A stretch of 64,000 nucleotides of DNA from Acidaminobacter sp964416305 (lineage in GTDB: Bacteria; Bacillota; Clostridia; Peptostreptococcales; Acidaminobacteraceae). The notes under the pieces were generated by a model. It made no database searches. It was not told the DNA's origin and was given only the letters and a program-made list of their open reading frames with translations. The stretch's first letter is position 1; each line of letters begins with the position of its first letter. Below, one piece after another: positions 34,984 to 42,894 of the stretch. The stretch is taken from contig CAYQDM010000006.1 in the NCBI GenBank assembly GCA_964416305.1, forward strand, positions 62,001 to 126,000, given 5' to 3'. The position numbers and the translations under genes were made by a program.

Positions 34984-35583
34984 CTATCGCTCTCTTCTCG
35001 TCAATTCCCGAAGCACTTCTTCAACAGCAATACCTTTTTCCCGCATCAACACTAGGCTGTGGAAGAGCAGATCTGTCAATTCGCCTACTAGCTCAGGCCT
35101 ATTCTCGTTTTTTGAGGCAATGATGACCTCGGCTGCCTCTTCACCTACTTTTTTGAGGATTTTGTCGAGGCCTTTATCAAAGAGATAAGTCGTATATGAG
35201 CCTTCAGGCCGCTCTTTGTAGCGCCCGTCAATAACATTCACGAGCTTCGCTACACCTGTGCCAATCCTGCTGGGTTCCCCAAGGCTCTCAAAACAGCTCT
35301 CCGCACCGGTATGGCACGTCGGCCCCGCCGGATTCGCCAGGACCAGCAGCGCGTCTGCATCACAGTCTTCAGACAAAGCAACCACCTCAAGGACATTGCC
35401 GCTGCTTTCACCCTTTTTCCAGAGCCGCGATCGACTTCTGGAATAGAACCACACGACACCTTCTTCCCGGGTTTTACTAAAAGCTTCCTCATTCATATAT
35501 CCGAGCATCAGCACCTTTCCGGTGGCTGCATTCTGAATAATCGCAGGGATCAAACCCTGATCGTCAAATTTTAATGGCTTCAT
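34984..35583 (-). CDS. hisI: Bifunctional phosphoribosyl-AMP cyclohydrolase / phosphoribosyl-ATP pyrophosphatase
   Basis: A 199-residue HisIE fusion catalysing steps 3 and 2 of histidine synthesis. The HisI domain (residues 1-~105) has 'MLGYMNEEAFSKTREEGVVWFYSRSRSRLWKKGESSGN', the zinc/metal Asp run 'DCDADALL' and the Cys in 'GPTCHTG'. The HisE domain (~110-199) has 'GSYTTYLFDKGLDKILKKVGEEAAEVIIASKN' with the metal-binding EExxE-type helix. It is the last gene of the operon, 3 bases after hisF. Confidence 0.95.
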   Translation of the reverse strand: MKPLKFDDQGLIPAIIQNAATGKVLMLGYMNEEAFSKTREEGVVWFYSRSRSRLWKKGESSGNVLEVVALSEDCDADALLVLANPAGPTCHTGAESCFESLGEPSRIGTGVAKLVNVIDGRYKERPEGSYTTYLFDKGLDKILKKVGEEAAEVIIASKNENRPELVGELTDLLFHSLVLMREKGIAVEEVLRELTRRER

Positions 35584-35586
35584 GGT

Positions 35587-36390
35587 CTAATTGCCTCCCT
35601 TCTCCGCTGCTAATCTGTCAAACCTATGATCCAGCGGCCTGACCGCGACACCGCGACTCAGCAGATAACTTTTAAGATCCCCTATGGAAATGTCCCCATA
35701 GTGGAAAACCGAGGCAGCAAGGATGCCATCAACATCCGCGACACGGGCAGCTTCCTCAAAATGCTCCAGGGCACCTGCACCGCCGGAGGCAATGACAGGA
35801 ACGTTGACCGCCGCAGTGACTTGCTTCAGGAACTCGACATCATAGCCTTTTCTGACGCCGTCCTGGTCAATGGAGTTGACCACAACTTCACCTGCACCAA
35901 GGGCCACCCCCTGCTTGATCCACTCCAGCGCAGACATGCCTGTGGATTCCCGGCCGCCTTTGACGACGACTTCCCATCGATCAAGCCCCACTTTGCTGAC
36001 ATCCACTGAAAGCACCACACACTGGGCGCCAAATTTCAAAGCCGCTTCACGGATCAGCTCCGGCCGGCGAACAGCCGCGGTGTTGACCGACACTTTGTCC
36101 GCGCCTGCCATCAATACACGTGTGAAATCCTCAACCGTCGCAATGCCGCCACCAACTGTCAAAGGGATATTGACCACTTTTGAAACTCTTCGAACCACGT
36201 CATCAAAGATCCCGCGGTCTTCAGCACTGGCAGTAATATCATAAAAAACCAACTCATCCGCGCCTTCCTTACAATAGCGGTCCGCGAGCACCACCGGATC
36301 CTCTACGTCTTCTATAGCTTGAAACCGCTTGCCTTTGACGACGCGGCCCTGACGGACATCGAGGCAGGGAATGATTCTCTTTGCCAGCAT
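35587..36390 (-). CDS. hisF: Imidazole glycerol phosphate synthase cyclase subunit
   Basis: A 267-residue TIM-barrel cyclase that, with HisH, turns PRFAR and ammonia into imidazole glycerol phosphate and AICAR. 'KRIIPCLDVRQGRVVKGKRF' carries the first catalytic Asp; 'SIDQDGVRKGYD' carries the second. The phosphate sites 'PLTVGGGI' and 'VIASGGAG' are intact. The C-terminus has about ten residues beyond the common length. It is 2 bases downstream of hisA. Confidence 0.97.
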   Translation of the reverse strand: MLAKRIIPCLDVRQGRVVKGKRFQAIEDVEDPVVLADRYCKEGADELVFYDITASAEDRGIFDDVVRRVSKVVNIPLTVGGGIATVEDFTRVLMAGADKVSVNTAAVRRPELIREAALKFGAQCVVLSVDVSKVGLDRWEVVVKGGRESTGMSALEWIKQGVALGAGEVVVNSIDQDGVRKGYDVEFLKQVTAAVNVPVIASGGAGALEHFEEAARVADVDGILAASVFHYGDISIGDLKSYLLSRGVAVRPLDHRFDRLAAEKGGN

Positions 36391-36392
36391 GC

Positions 36393-37106
36393 TTACACCT
36401 CCTCGCAGCGCCGGATCTCCAGCGCGCCTTCGTAAATGGCTTTTCCGACTATGGCATCTTCCACGCCGACAGCTTTTAGGGCTTCGAGATCTTCCAGCTT
36501 GGAAATGCCGCCGGAGCCAATCAAAATGCCAAAGTATACCTCACGCATTTTACGGTAAGCTTCAACATTAGGTCCCTGCATGGCACCGTCCCGGGCAATA
36601 TCCGTGTGAACGACCGCTGCGACGCCAAGCCGCTGCGCCTTCTCCGCCAGCTCAACCGCTGTAATTTTTTCGGTGTCCAGCCAGCCGCGTGTCGCTACGT
36701 AACCGTCTCGTGCATCTATTGACAATACAATCTTATCACCAAACCGCGCCAGTACCGCTTCGAGAAATGGGGTATCAAGAGCCCCAGACGTCCCTAAAAT
36801 GGCCTTATCCGCTCCCGCCTCAAACACCGCCTCCAGGTCTTCCATGGTTCGAATGCCGCCGCCAAATTGAAGCGGCACGCCTGACGCCGCTTTAATGCCG
36901 CGAATCAGTGCCCTCATGTCCTCTGTAATACAGCCCTCGACACTGCCGTCGAGGTTGACGACATGGAGCCTCTGAGCGCCTTTCTCCTTTAAATCTTTTG
37001 CGACGGCCACAGGATCCGAGTTATAGACTGTCTTTTGGCCAAAATCTCCTTGAAACAGCCGGACACAGGCACCGCCGCTGATATCAATTGCCGGATATAT
37101 TCTCAT
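36393..37106 (-). CDS. hisA: ProFAR isomerase
   Basis: A 237-residue TIM-barrel isomerase converting ProFAR to PRFAR. The catalytic Asp is in 'YPAIDISGGACVRLFQGDF' and the general acid Asp in 'VVHTDIARDGAMQGPN'; 'PLQFGGGIRT' and 'IGSGGIS' are the phosphate-binding loops. The two half-barrel pattern shared with HisF is clear. It overlaps hisH by 4 bases and precedes hisF by 2. Confidence 0.97.
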   Translation of the reverse strand: MRIYPAIDISGGACVRLFQGDFGQKTVYNSDPVAVAKDLKEKGAQRLHVVNLDGSVEGCITEDMRALIRGIKAASGVPLQFGGGIRTMEDLEAVFEAGADKAILGTSGALDTPFLEAVLARFGDKIVLSIDARDGYVATRGWLDTEKITAVELAEKAQRLGVAAVVHTDIARDGAMQGPNVEAYRKMREVYFGILIGSGGISKLEDLEALKAVGVEDAIVGKAIYEGALEIRRCEEV

Positions 37107-37756
37107 TGTTTGCCTCCCATCAAGACCGCCAGGACCTGACGGATTAAAAATTCACCTACAGCACCACTCTTTTCCGGATGGAACTGCATGCCGACAATGC
37201 TGCCTTTTCGAATCAGTCCAGGCACTTTGACGCCATATGGACTGGAGAGGATGATATCCTGATCATCCCCATCCGCCAGATAATAGGAGTGGACATAATA
37301 GGCGTAGGCGTCTTCAGGGAGACCATCGGCAACCGGGTCCTGACGCTCTTTGACCAACCGGTTCCAACCCATGTGGGGCACTTTCAGCCCCATGTTCTCA
37401 TCAAACTTCACAAAACGTCCCTTCAAGAGCCCAAGGCCCTCCCAGTCGCCGTCCTCTTCACTGGCTTCAAACATCAGCTGCATGCCCAGACAGATGCCCA
37501 GAAGGGGCCGCCCTTCCCTTACGCGCTGCTGGATCACCTGGTCAATGCCGGTGTGCCTGAGTTTGTCAATGGCATCCTTAAACGCTCCCACACCGGGCAG
37601 TATGGAGAGCTCGGCATTCAGGATGATGTCGTGGTCCGCCGTGAGAACCGCCGGAATCTCCAGGCGCTCAAAGGCATTGATCAGATTTTGAATATTTCCC
37701 ACGCCATAATCTATGATGGCGATTGGCTTTCGGGGTACTGCTGCATTTTCATTCAT
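37103..37756 (-). CDS. hisH: Imidazole glycerol phosphate synthase glutaminase subunit
   Basis: A 217-residue class I glutamine amidotransferase that supplies ammonia to HisF. The nucleophile Cys is in 'LLGICLGMQLMFEAS' and the His-Glu pair in 'GMQFHPEKSGAVG'; 'AIIDYGVGNIQNLINAFE' is the family opening. It overlaps hisA by 4 bases and lies 18 after hisB. Confidence 0.97.
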   Translation of the reverse strand: MNENAAVPRKPIAIIDYGVGNIQNLINAFERLEIPAVLTADHDIILNAELSILPGVGAFKDAIDKLRHTGIDQVIQQRVREGRPLLGICLGMQLMFEASEEDGDWEGLGLLKGRFVKFDENMGLKVPHMGWNRLVKERQDPVADGLPEDAYAYYVHSYYLADGDDQDIILSSPYGVKVPGLIRKGSIVGMQFHPEKSGAVGEFLIRQVLAVLMGGKQ

Positions 37757-37774
37757 GTTCCTGCCTCCAACTCT

Positions 37775-38362
37775 TTAATCTAACATGCCCTTGGTGGACG
37801 GTACGGTGGTATCGCCTTCCTGAACCGCGGCCGCATCTCGAAGCGCCAGGGCAAAGGCCTTGAACTGTGCCTCCACCATGTGGTGCGTGTTGCCCGGTGT
37901 CAAAATCCTGAAATGCAGACACATACCTGCTTTGTCAGCAAGGCCCTTGAAGAACTCCCGGACGCTTTCCGTGGCTAAGGTTCCCAGCATTTGAGACGGG
38001 TAGACCGCGTCATAGCCCAGATAGGCCCGCCCGCTGAGATCAATCGCGCATAAAGCCAGGACCTCGTCCATGGGTACTATGCGGTCCGCAAAGCGCTGTA
38101 TCCCGGCCTTGCTGCCGAGCGCTTCCTTCAAGGCCATGCCGAATGCCATGCCCACGTCCTCCGCGGTATGGTGACAATCCACTTCCAGATCCCCCTTGAC
38201 CTCAATCATCAGGTTCATACGACCGTGCTTGGCGATCTGGTAGAGCATGTGGTCGAGGAAAGGCAGCCCTGTCTCGATCTTCGAAGGCGCCTGTGAGTCC
38301 AGAGTCAGTTTCAATTGAATTTTCGTTTCAGATGTATCTCGCTTGACTTCGCCTAAACGCAT
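37775..38362 (-). CDS. hisB: Imidazoleglycerol-phosphate dehydratase
   Basis: A 195-residue monofunctional dehydratase (step 6), without the phosphatase domain seen in enterobacterial HisB. The manganese-binding motifs are 'FLDHMLYQIAKHGRMNL', 'DCHHTAEDVGMAFG' and, near the C-terminus, 'GNTHHMVEAQFKAFA'. The start overlaps the hisC 3' end by 10 bases. Because it lacks a phosphatase domain and none is encoded in the operon, histidinol phosphatase must come from elsewhere in the genome. Confidence 0.96.
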   Translation of the reverse strand: MRLGEVKRDTSETKIQLKLTLDSQAPSKIETGLPFLDHMLYQIAKHGRMNLMIEVKGDLEVDCHHTAEDVGMAFGMALKEALGSKAGIQRFADRIVPMDEVLALCAIDLSGRAYLGYDAVYPSQMLGTLATESVREFFKGLADKAGMCLHFRILTPGNTHHMVEAQFKAFALALRDAAAVQEGDTTVPSTKGMLD

Positions 38363-39351
38363 GAAGCCATGACCTCCTTCAGGATGCTGAGGACAGCATC
38401 ATTATTTTCGGGTTTGCCGATGGTGATTCGAAAGTACGCCCCAAGTCCGCCCTGCTCCCCGAAAAATCGGAGACAGAAGCCTCTGGACTCAAAAGCGCTT
38501 TGGATTTGGGATACCCATTCGGGCTTAGTCCGAATCAAGATGAAATTGGTTTCAGACACCAGAGGCTCCATGCCGCGGATCTGATGAAGCACGCTGAAAA
38601 CTCTGTCGCGTTCTGCGCGAATCAAGGCAACCTGCGCCTCCATAATGGACGGATTTTTCAATGCAAAAGCGCCCAGTGCCTGCGACACCGCAGTCACGTT
38701 GTAGGGCATCCTTACTCGGTTGAGTGCAGCGGCATTCGACTCCGAAGTCAGGGCATAACCCACTCTCAGCGCTGCGAGACCAAAGGCTTTGGAAAGTGTT
38801 CTCAGAAGGATCAGCTTGTCCTGATATTTGGGAAGCTGATCCATGAAGGTGGCCAGCCCAAATTCGGTATAGGCTTCATCAAGGACGACCATGCCTGGCG
38901 CCTCTTCAATCACCTTTTCAATGAAAGACGCTGTCAGATTCTCGCCGGTAGGATTATTCGGATTGCAGAGGAACACCAGACTGGGCTGTTCTTCTTCCAG
39001 ACGTGCCATAAATGCCGCCTGGTTCAGGTTCAGAGCTTCATCCGGCAGAGTTTCAATATAGACAGCTCTTCTGATCTCCGCCATGACGCGGTATTCAACA
39101 AAAGTCGGACCATGGGATAAGACTTTCTCTCCGGGTAGGACGAACGCCTCAACGCACATTTTGATGAGCTCATCTGATCCGTTGCCGCAGACAATGCCCT
39201 TCAGCGGCCAACCGGTGTAAGCGCTGACCGCCTGCCTGAGCTCGAGAGCTTCTTCATCTGGGTATTCGTTGAGCCTGAGACCGCCAATGGCAGCCGCAAG
39301 GTCCTCAAGTCGGCGCTCGTAGGGATTTTCATTCGCATGAAGGCGGATCAT
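38353..39351 (-). CDS. hisC: Histidinol-phosphate aminotransferase, short N-terminus
   Basis: A 332-residue PLP-dependent fold-type I aminotransferase (step 7). The PLP-binding Lys lies in 'LRTLSKAFGLAALRVGYAL'; 'FLCNPNNPTGENLT' and 'VLDEAYTEF' are cofactor-contact segments. The protein begins directly at 'MIRLHANENPYE', whereas most HisC proteins have about 20-30 residues before the LNANENP motif, the arm that covers the dimer partner's active site. No upstream start in frame could restore it, since the start codon overlaps the hisD stop by 4 bases. Confidence 0.93.
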   Translation of the reverse strand: MIRLHANENPYERRLEDLAAAIGGLRLNEYPDEEALELRQAVSAYTGWPLKGIVCGNGSDELIKMCVEAFVLPGEKVLSHGPTFVEYRVMAEIRRAVYIETLPDEALNLNQAAFMARLEEEQPSLVFLCNPNNPTGENLTASFIEKVIEEAPGMVVLDEAYTEFGLATFMDQLPKYQDKLILLRTLSKAFGLAALRVGYALTSESNAAALNRVRMPYNVTAVSQALGAFALKNPSIMEAQVALIRAERDRVFSVLHQIRGMEPLVSETNFILIRTKPEWVSQIQSAFESRGFCLRFFGEQGGLGAYFRITIGKPENNDAVLSILKEVMASCV

Positions 39352-40640
39352 GGCTTCAGGTTCTTTCGCTTCGTGACTGACGCCGCGTGGGCGTCCAGGC
39401 CCTCGAGCCGCGCGAAATGCTCGACATCTGAAGCTTCCTTCATAAAAGCCTCTTTGGTGTATTCTAGATACGAGAAGCGCGTCATAAAGTCATAGACGCC
39501 AAGAGGCGAAGAAAATCTCGCGGTGCCGTTGGTCGGCAGTGTGTGGTTCGTGCCTGCATAATAGTCACCCAGCGCTTCCGGCGTGTAGCTGCCTAAGAAG
39601 ACGGACCCCGCGTAGTTCACTTTATCGAGTAGTGCGCGAGGATTTTCCACCATCAGTTCCAAGTGTTCAGGGGCTATGACATCAGAGACACGGCAAGCGT
39701 CTTCAAGATCATCGCAAAGCACCACCAGCAAATTGGCCGCTGAAACTGAGGCGATTTCCCTTTTAGGAAGGGTCTCCAGCTGCCTGTCCAGGGCTGCTTT
39801 CAACCGCTCCGGTAAACTTTCGTCCGTAGTCAGAACCACAAGGCCGGCACGCTCGTCGTGTTCTGCCTGTGCCAGCAGATCTGCGGCTACCAGCTCAGGA
39901 TCTGCTGTCTGGTCGGCAATGATGAGGACCTCACTTGGCCCGGCGATCATATCTATGGCAATCTGACCACTGACCTGACGCTTTGCTTCTGCCACATACT
40001 GGTTGCCCGGCCCGGCGATCTTATCACAAGGTGCTATGGTCTCTGTCCCGTTGGCACAGGCAGCGACGGCTTGGGCACCGCCAACTGCGTAAATTTCCTT
40101 GATGCCCAGAATCCCAGCCGCCGCGAGCACGTAAGGATTCACGGATCCGTCTTTGGACGGCGGCGTAAAAATGGCAATCTCGGGGACGCCCGCCACTTGG
40201 GCGGGAATAGCGTTCATCAGCACCGTGGACGGATAGGCTGCCTTACCACCCGGAATATAGAGTCCCACGCGTCTGAGAGGTACAATGCGCTGTCCCAGGG
40301 AGACACCTGGTCTTGGCTGGATCTCATAACCCTTTTCGAGCTGTTTTTCGTGATAAGTCCTGAGATGTTCCACAGCCGTTTTGAGAACCCTGAGGTCCTC
40401 TTGCGTCACTTGATCCCTCATGGCGGCTTCCATGGTCTCGTCTGAAATGCGAAGACTTTGGAGTTTGACGCCATCCAGTTTCTCGGTCCACGCCATCAAG
40501 GCCTCATCACCTCGAGCCTTGACATCCTCTATGATCCTGCTGACGGAATCCCTGACCTCTTCTGAGGTCTCAGTTGTTCTGCGTACGATCGCTGCAATGG
40601 ATGCGGTTGAAGTCGCTTTCTCGTACTTTATGCTGTTCAT
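39348..40640 (-). CDS. hisD: Histidinol dehydrogenase
   Basis: A 430-residue zinc-dependent enzyme that oxidises L-histidinol to histidine in two NAD-linked steps. Family signatures are 'YIPGGKAAYPSTVLMNAIPAQVAGV', 'DMIAGPSEVLIIAD', 'AQAEHDERA' (zinc/catalytic Glu-His region) and 'GDYYAGTNHTLPTNGTARF'. Length is typical. It overlaps hisG and hisC by 4 bases each, in keeping with tight translational coupling through the operon. Confidence 0.97.
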   Translation of the reverse strand: MNSIKYEKATSTASIAAIVRRTTETSEEVRDSVSRIIEDVKARGDEALMAWTEKLDGVKLQSLRISDETMEAAMRDQVTQEDLRVLKTAVEHLRTYHEKQLEKGYEIQPRPGVSLGQRIVPLRRVGLYIPGGKAAYPSTVLMNAIPAQVAGVPEIAIFTPPSKDGSVNPYVLAAAGILGIKEIYAVGGAQAVAACANGTETIAPCDKIAGPGNQYVAEAKRQVSGQIAIDMIAGPSEVLIIADQTADPELVAADLLAQAEHDERAGLVVLTTDESLPERLKAALDRQLETLPKREIASVSAANLLVVLCDDLEDACRVSDVIAPEHLELMVENPRALLDKVNYAGSVFLGSYTPEALGDYYAGTNHTLPTNGTARFSSPLGVYDFMTRFSYLEYTKEAFMKEASDVEHFARLEGLDAHAASVTKRKNLKP

Positions 40641-41272
40641 TTGCTCGTTCCCCTTTTCTCCGCGGTCTCGAGATCGTTCAAGAGGCCCATCATCCGTTCA
40701 TTCATCAGTTTGAAGGAGACCCGGTTGGCAATCAGTACTGAGGAAATCTGTCCAACAGTTTCGAGGACGACCAGATCGTTTTCTTCCAGTGTTTTTCCGG
40801 TTTCGACAATGTCGAGGATACAATCGGCTAAATTCACTATGGGTGCCAGCTCTACCGAGCCGGACAGGAACAGGATCTCACCCTTGATGCCCTTCTCTTC
40901 GAGCACATCCCTCGCCCGTTTAGGGTATTTTGTGGCGACGCGCACAAAACTTCGATCCGACAGATTGAACCCCCTGAAACCGGCAATACACATGCGGCAT
41001 CTGCCAATAGGGAGGTATCTGAGCTCATAGCCGTCAAAACTACGCTCGTACAAAATATCATTTCCGAGTACACCAAGGTCAGCAGCGGCTCTTTCCACAT
41101 AGGTCGTGACATCGTCTGCTTTAACTGAAATCAGACTGATCCGGCCAGAGGTATCCACGTGCTCGAGTTTACGGTTATTAAGATCTGCGAACTCGTAACC
41201 CGCTTCTTTGAGGAGCGCGATCAGCTGCTCTTTGACCCGCCCTTTTGAGACGGCAATTTTAAGTGGTTTCAT
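40637..41272 (-). CDS. hisG: ATP phosphoribosyltransferase, short form
   Basis: A 211-residue short-form HisG, the committed step joining ATP and PRPP. The opening 'LKIAVSKGRVKEQLIALLKEAGYEF', 'DVTTYVERAAADLGVLGNDIL' and the PRPP-binding 'SGSVELAPIVNLADCILDIVETGKTL' are diagnostic. The regulatory C-terminal domain of long HisG is absent; its job is done by HisZ, encoded immediately upstream. The start at 41272 follows AAGGAGG; the longer frame adds 25 unsupported residues. It overlaps hisZ by 14 bases and hisD by 4. Confidence 0.96.
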   Translation of the reverse strand: MKPLKIAVSKGRVKEQLIALLKEAGYEFADLNNRKLEHVDTSGRISLISVKADDVTTYVERAAADLGVLGNDILYERSFDGYELRYLPIGRCRMCIAGFRGFNLSDRSFVRVATKYPKRARDVLEEKGIKGEILFLSGSVELAPIVNLADCILDIVETGKTLEENDLVVLETVGQISSVLIANRVSFKLMNERMMGLLNDLETAEKRGTSK

Positions 41273-42518
41273 GGATTTGACTCCTCCTTTTCCCGTTGAT
41301 TTCGAGTTGGTTAAGCAACTTCTGAACGTTGCTTCTGCGGCTTTCATTCATGCGCTGATCGAAAACCACAGCGTCGTCACCTTCAACCGACAACACAAAT
41401 TTTGCGGATTTGCACTCTGGCTGTTCAAAGGTGTCGCTGATACTGGTTCTGAGTTTAACCAGCACGACACTGTAATCCCTGTCTCTGAGCGCAGCTGCGA
41501 TCTGCAGGGCATCGCCCGGGTCATCTGTATCACAGAGGACTGCGTAGTCGAACTGCGCAGGGACGTTGAGCGGCGTGTGCATAGTTTTCATCCACTCCAC
41601 CACATTGGCTGTGTTGAAGGAGATGCCGCAAGCTACTTCGACGCCATTCATGCCGTCATATCGTCCCCCGGTGACAAGCGCTTTGCCTGTGCGCTGACTG
41701 AAAATCCTGTAGATGTTTCCGGAATAATATCTGAATTCATTGCCGCCTTGACTTAGATCCAACTGAATTTTTGTCAGACCGAGATTTTCGAGGAGTTTAT
41801 ACAAGGATTTCAGAGCGCTCAGTTCTGCCTGGCAGGCATCGCCAAAACGAGTCGAGGATGCTTTTGTAAAGACTGCCTTGAAGTCACCGAACAGCCCCGG
41901 GAGCTGACTCAGAAAGAGACTTTCGTCTTCCGGTAGCTCAGAGCCTTCCAGAAAAGCGCTCAAAGCAGTCAATCTCTTTTCTTCAATCAGGTTCATCATG
42001 GTTTCTACCGCTTCCGGAGACAATTCCACCATTTCGGAGATTGCTCTGAAGAAGCTGGAGTTTCCAATTTCAAAGCGCAGGTCAGAAATTGGGATCCCCA
42101 CCGTTTCGAGGACGTCCAGCGCCAGACGGATGACCTCAACATCACCTGCCGGACCCAGGTCAGCATAATTTTCGCAGCCGAGCTGAAGGATCTCGTCAAT
42201 GCCGCCGCCCTGACCATATCTAAAGACCTTTGAATTATAGGATATTCGTCTGAGCGGCGTTCCTTCCGGAAGCTTCAGGGTCATGGAGGCACAGCTCATG
42301 GTGTTGTCAATTTTCAGGCATCCTATGGCCCCGGACGGTTCGATCAGCTTCACCAGCCGCTTTGTCAAAGCGGGAGGAAGGTCCTGGTAGCGGGACCAGT
42401 CTTCAATGGCTGGCGGGTCAATTTCATCATAGCCATAAAGTCTTGACCACTTTCTGAAACTGGCGGTCAAAGTCCTCAAATACGCGTAGTCTTCATACAG
42501 ATAGTGCATAAATCTCAT
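41259..42518 (-). CDS. hisZ: ATP phosphoribosyltransferase regulatory subunit
   Basis: A 419-residue HisZ, a class II histidyl-tRNA-synthetase paralogue without aminoacylation activity that activates short HisG and carries histidine feedback. 'LRTLTASFRKWSRLYGYDEIDPPAIED' matches the synthetase motif 1 region, and 'LVTGGRYDGMN' the glycine-rich loop; the anticodon-binding domain is replaced by a short C-terminal part with 'FVLSVEGDDAVVFDQ'. The start at 42518 has GAGGAGG upstream. First structural gene, 17 bases after the attenuator's T-run. Confidence 0.93.
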   Translation of the reverse strand: MRFMHYLYEDYAYLRTLTASFRKWSRLYGYDEIDPPAIEDWSRYQDLPPALTKRLVKLIEPSGAIGCLKIDNTMSCASMTLKLPEGTPLRRISYNSKVFRYGQGGGIDEILQLGCENYADLGPAGDVEVIRLALDVLETVGIPISDLRFEIGNSSFFRAISEMVELSPEAVETMMNLIEEKRLTALSAFLEGSELPEDESLFLSQLPGLFGDFKAVFTKASSTRFGDACQAELSALKSLYKLLENLGLTKIQLDLSQGGNEFRYYSGNIYRIFSQRTGKALVTGGRYDGMNGVEVACGISFNTANVVEWMKTMHTPLNVPAQFDYAVLCDTDDPGDALQIAAALRDRDYSVVLVKLRTSISDTFEQPECKSAKFVLSVEGDDAVVFDQRMNESRRSNVQKLLNQLEINGKRRSQIHETT

Positions 42519-42535
42519 AGTTACGCCTCCTCGCG

Positions 42536-42567
42536 AAAATAAAAAAGCCACCCGGAAACCGGGTGGC
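42536..42567 (-). terminator. Attenuator terminator of the histidine operon
   Basis: On the minus strand GCCACCCGG (42559-42567 complement) pairs with CCGGGTGGC (42547-42555 complement) around a three-base loop, followed by T6-A-T4. It stands before hisZ, inside the leader transcript, as expected for a transcription attenuator. Confidence 0.9.
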
Positions 42568-42663
42568 AGTTTGTTAATTCAATCTCACCACCGCGGACGC
42601 TCAATCGTAATTAACGACGAATAGAGCTTGCAACGCGCGGTGTCTTAAACCTGCATACAAACT
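42568..42663 (-). promoter_or_regulatory. Alternative-pairing region of the his attenuator
   Basis: Read on the minus strand, AGTTTGT (42657-42663), directly after the hisL stop, is complementary to ACAAACT (42568-42574), directly before the terminator. Inside, CACCGCG (42636-42642) pairs with CGCGGTG (42589-42595), extended by a GCTC/GAGC stem. The GGTGG of that second segment is also complementary to CCACC in the 5' arm of the terminator, giving a possible antiterminator. Which fold wins in which state is inferred. Confidence 0.6.
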
Positions 42664-42720
42664 CTAGAACGTATGATGATGATGGATGGAGTTGTATGGG
42701 CTTAAAACCTGGGGTGTCAT
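42664..42720 (-). CDS. hisL: his operon leader peptide with four consecutive His codons
   Basis: A complete 18-codon reading frame, MTPQVLSPYNSIHHHHTF, followed by TAG. AGGAG lies 8 bases before the ATG. Four CAT codons in a row at codons 13-16, close to the stop and about 95 bases before a strong terminator at the head of hisZGDCBHAF-IE, match the architecture of ribosome-mediated attenuators such as enterobacterial hisL. When charged histidyl-tRNA is scarce the ribosome would stall at these codons, change the downstream fold and allow read-through. The gene is too short for ordinary ORF calling. It lies about 107 bases after the -10 box at 42827. Confidence 0.85.
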   Translation of the reverse strand: MTPQVLSPYNSIHHHHTF

Positions 42721-42826
42721 AATAATCTCTCCTGAATCTCAATTTGGAACCGGCTCACAGGCATGATCCGCGGGAATGATGTATAGGCATTCCCCTGCCT
42801 AAAGCCGGAATTTATGAATTGAATAG

Positions 42827-42855
42827 ACTTTAACACACAATAATTATTCAGTCAA
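42827..42855 (-). promoter_or_regulatory. Promoter of the histidine operon
   Basis: On the minus strand TTGACT (42850-42855), 17 bases, TAAAGT (42827-42832). It would start a leader about 100 bases before hisL. Between promoter and hisL a small hairpin GGGAATG/CATTCCC is also visible (about 42770-42795). Confidence 0.65.
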
Positions 42856-42894
42856 CAGGCTTTTTATAATATTCTTACGATTTTGAAACAATTT

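Noticed and set aside
42536..42720. T-box riboswitch upstream of hisZ
   Set aside because: The minus-strand leader has CGCGGTGGTG but not the conserved AGGGTGGNACCGCG T-box sequence in the right orientation, and it has a complete His-rich leader peptide instead.
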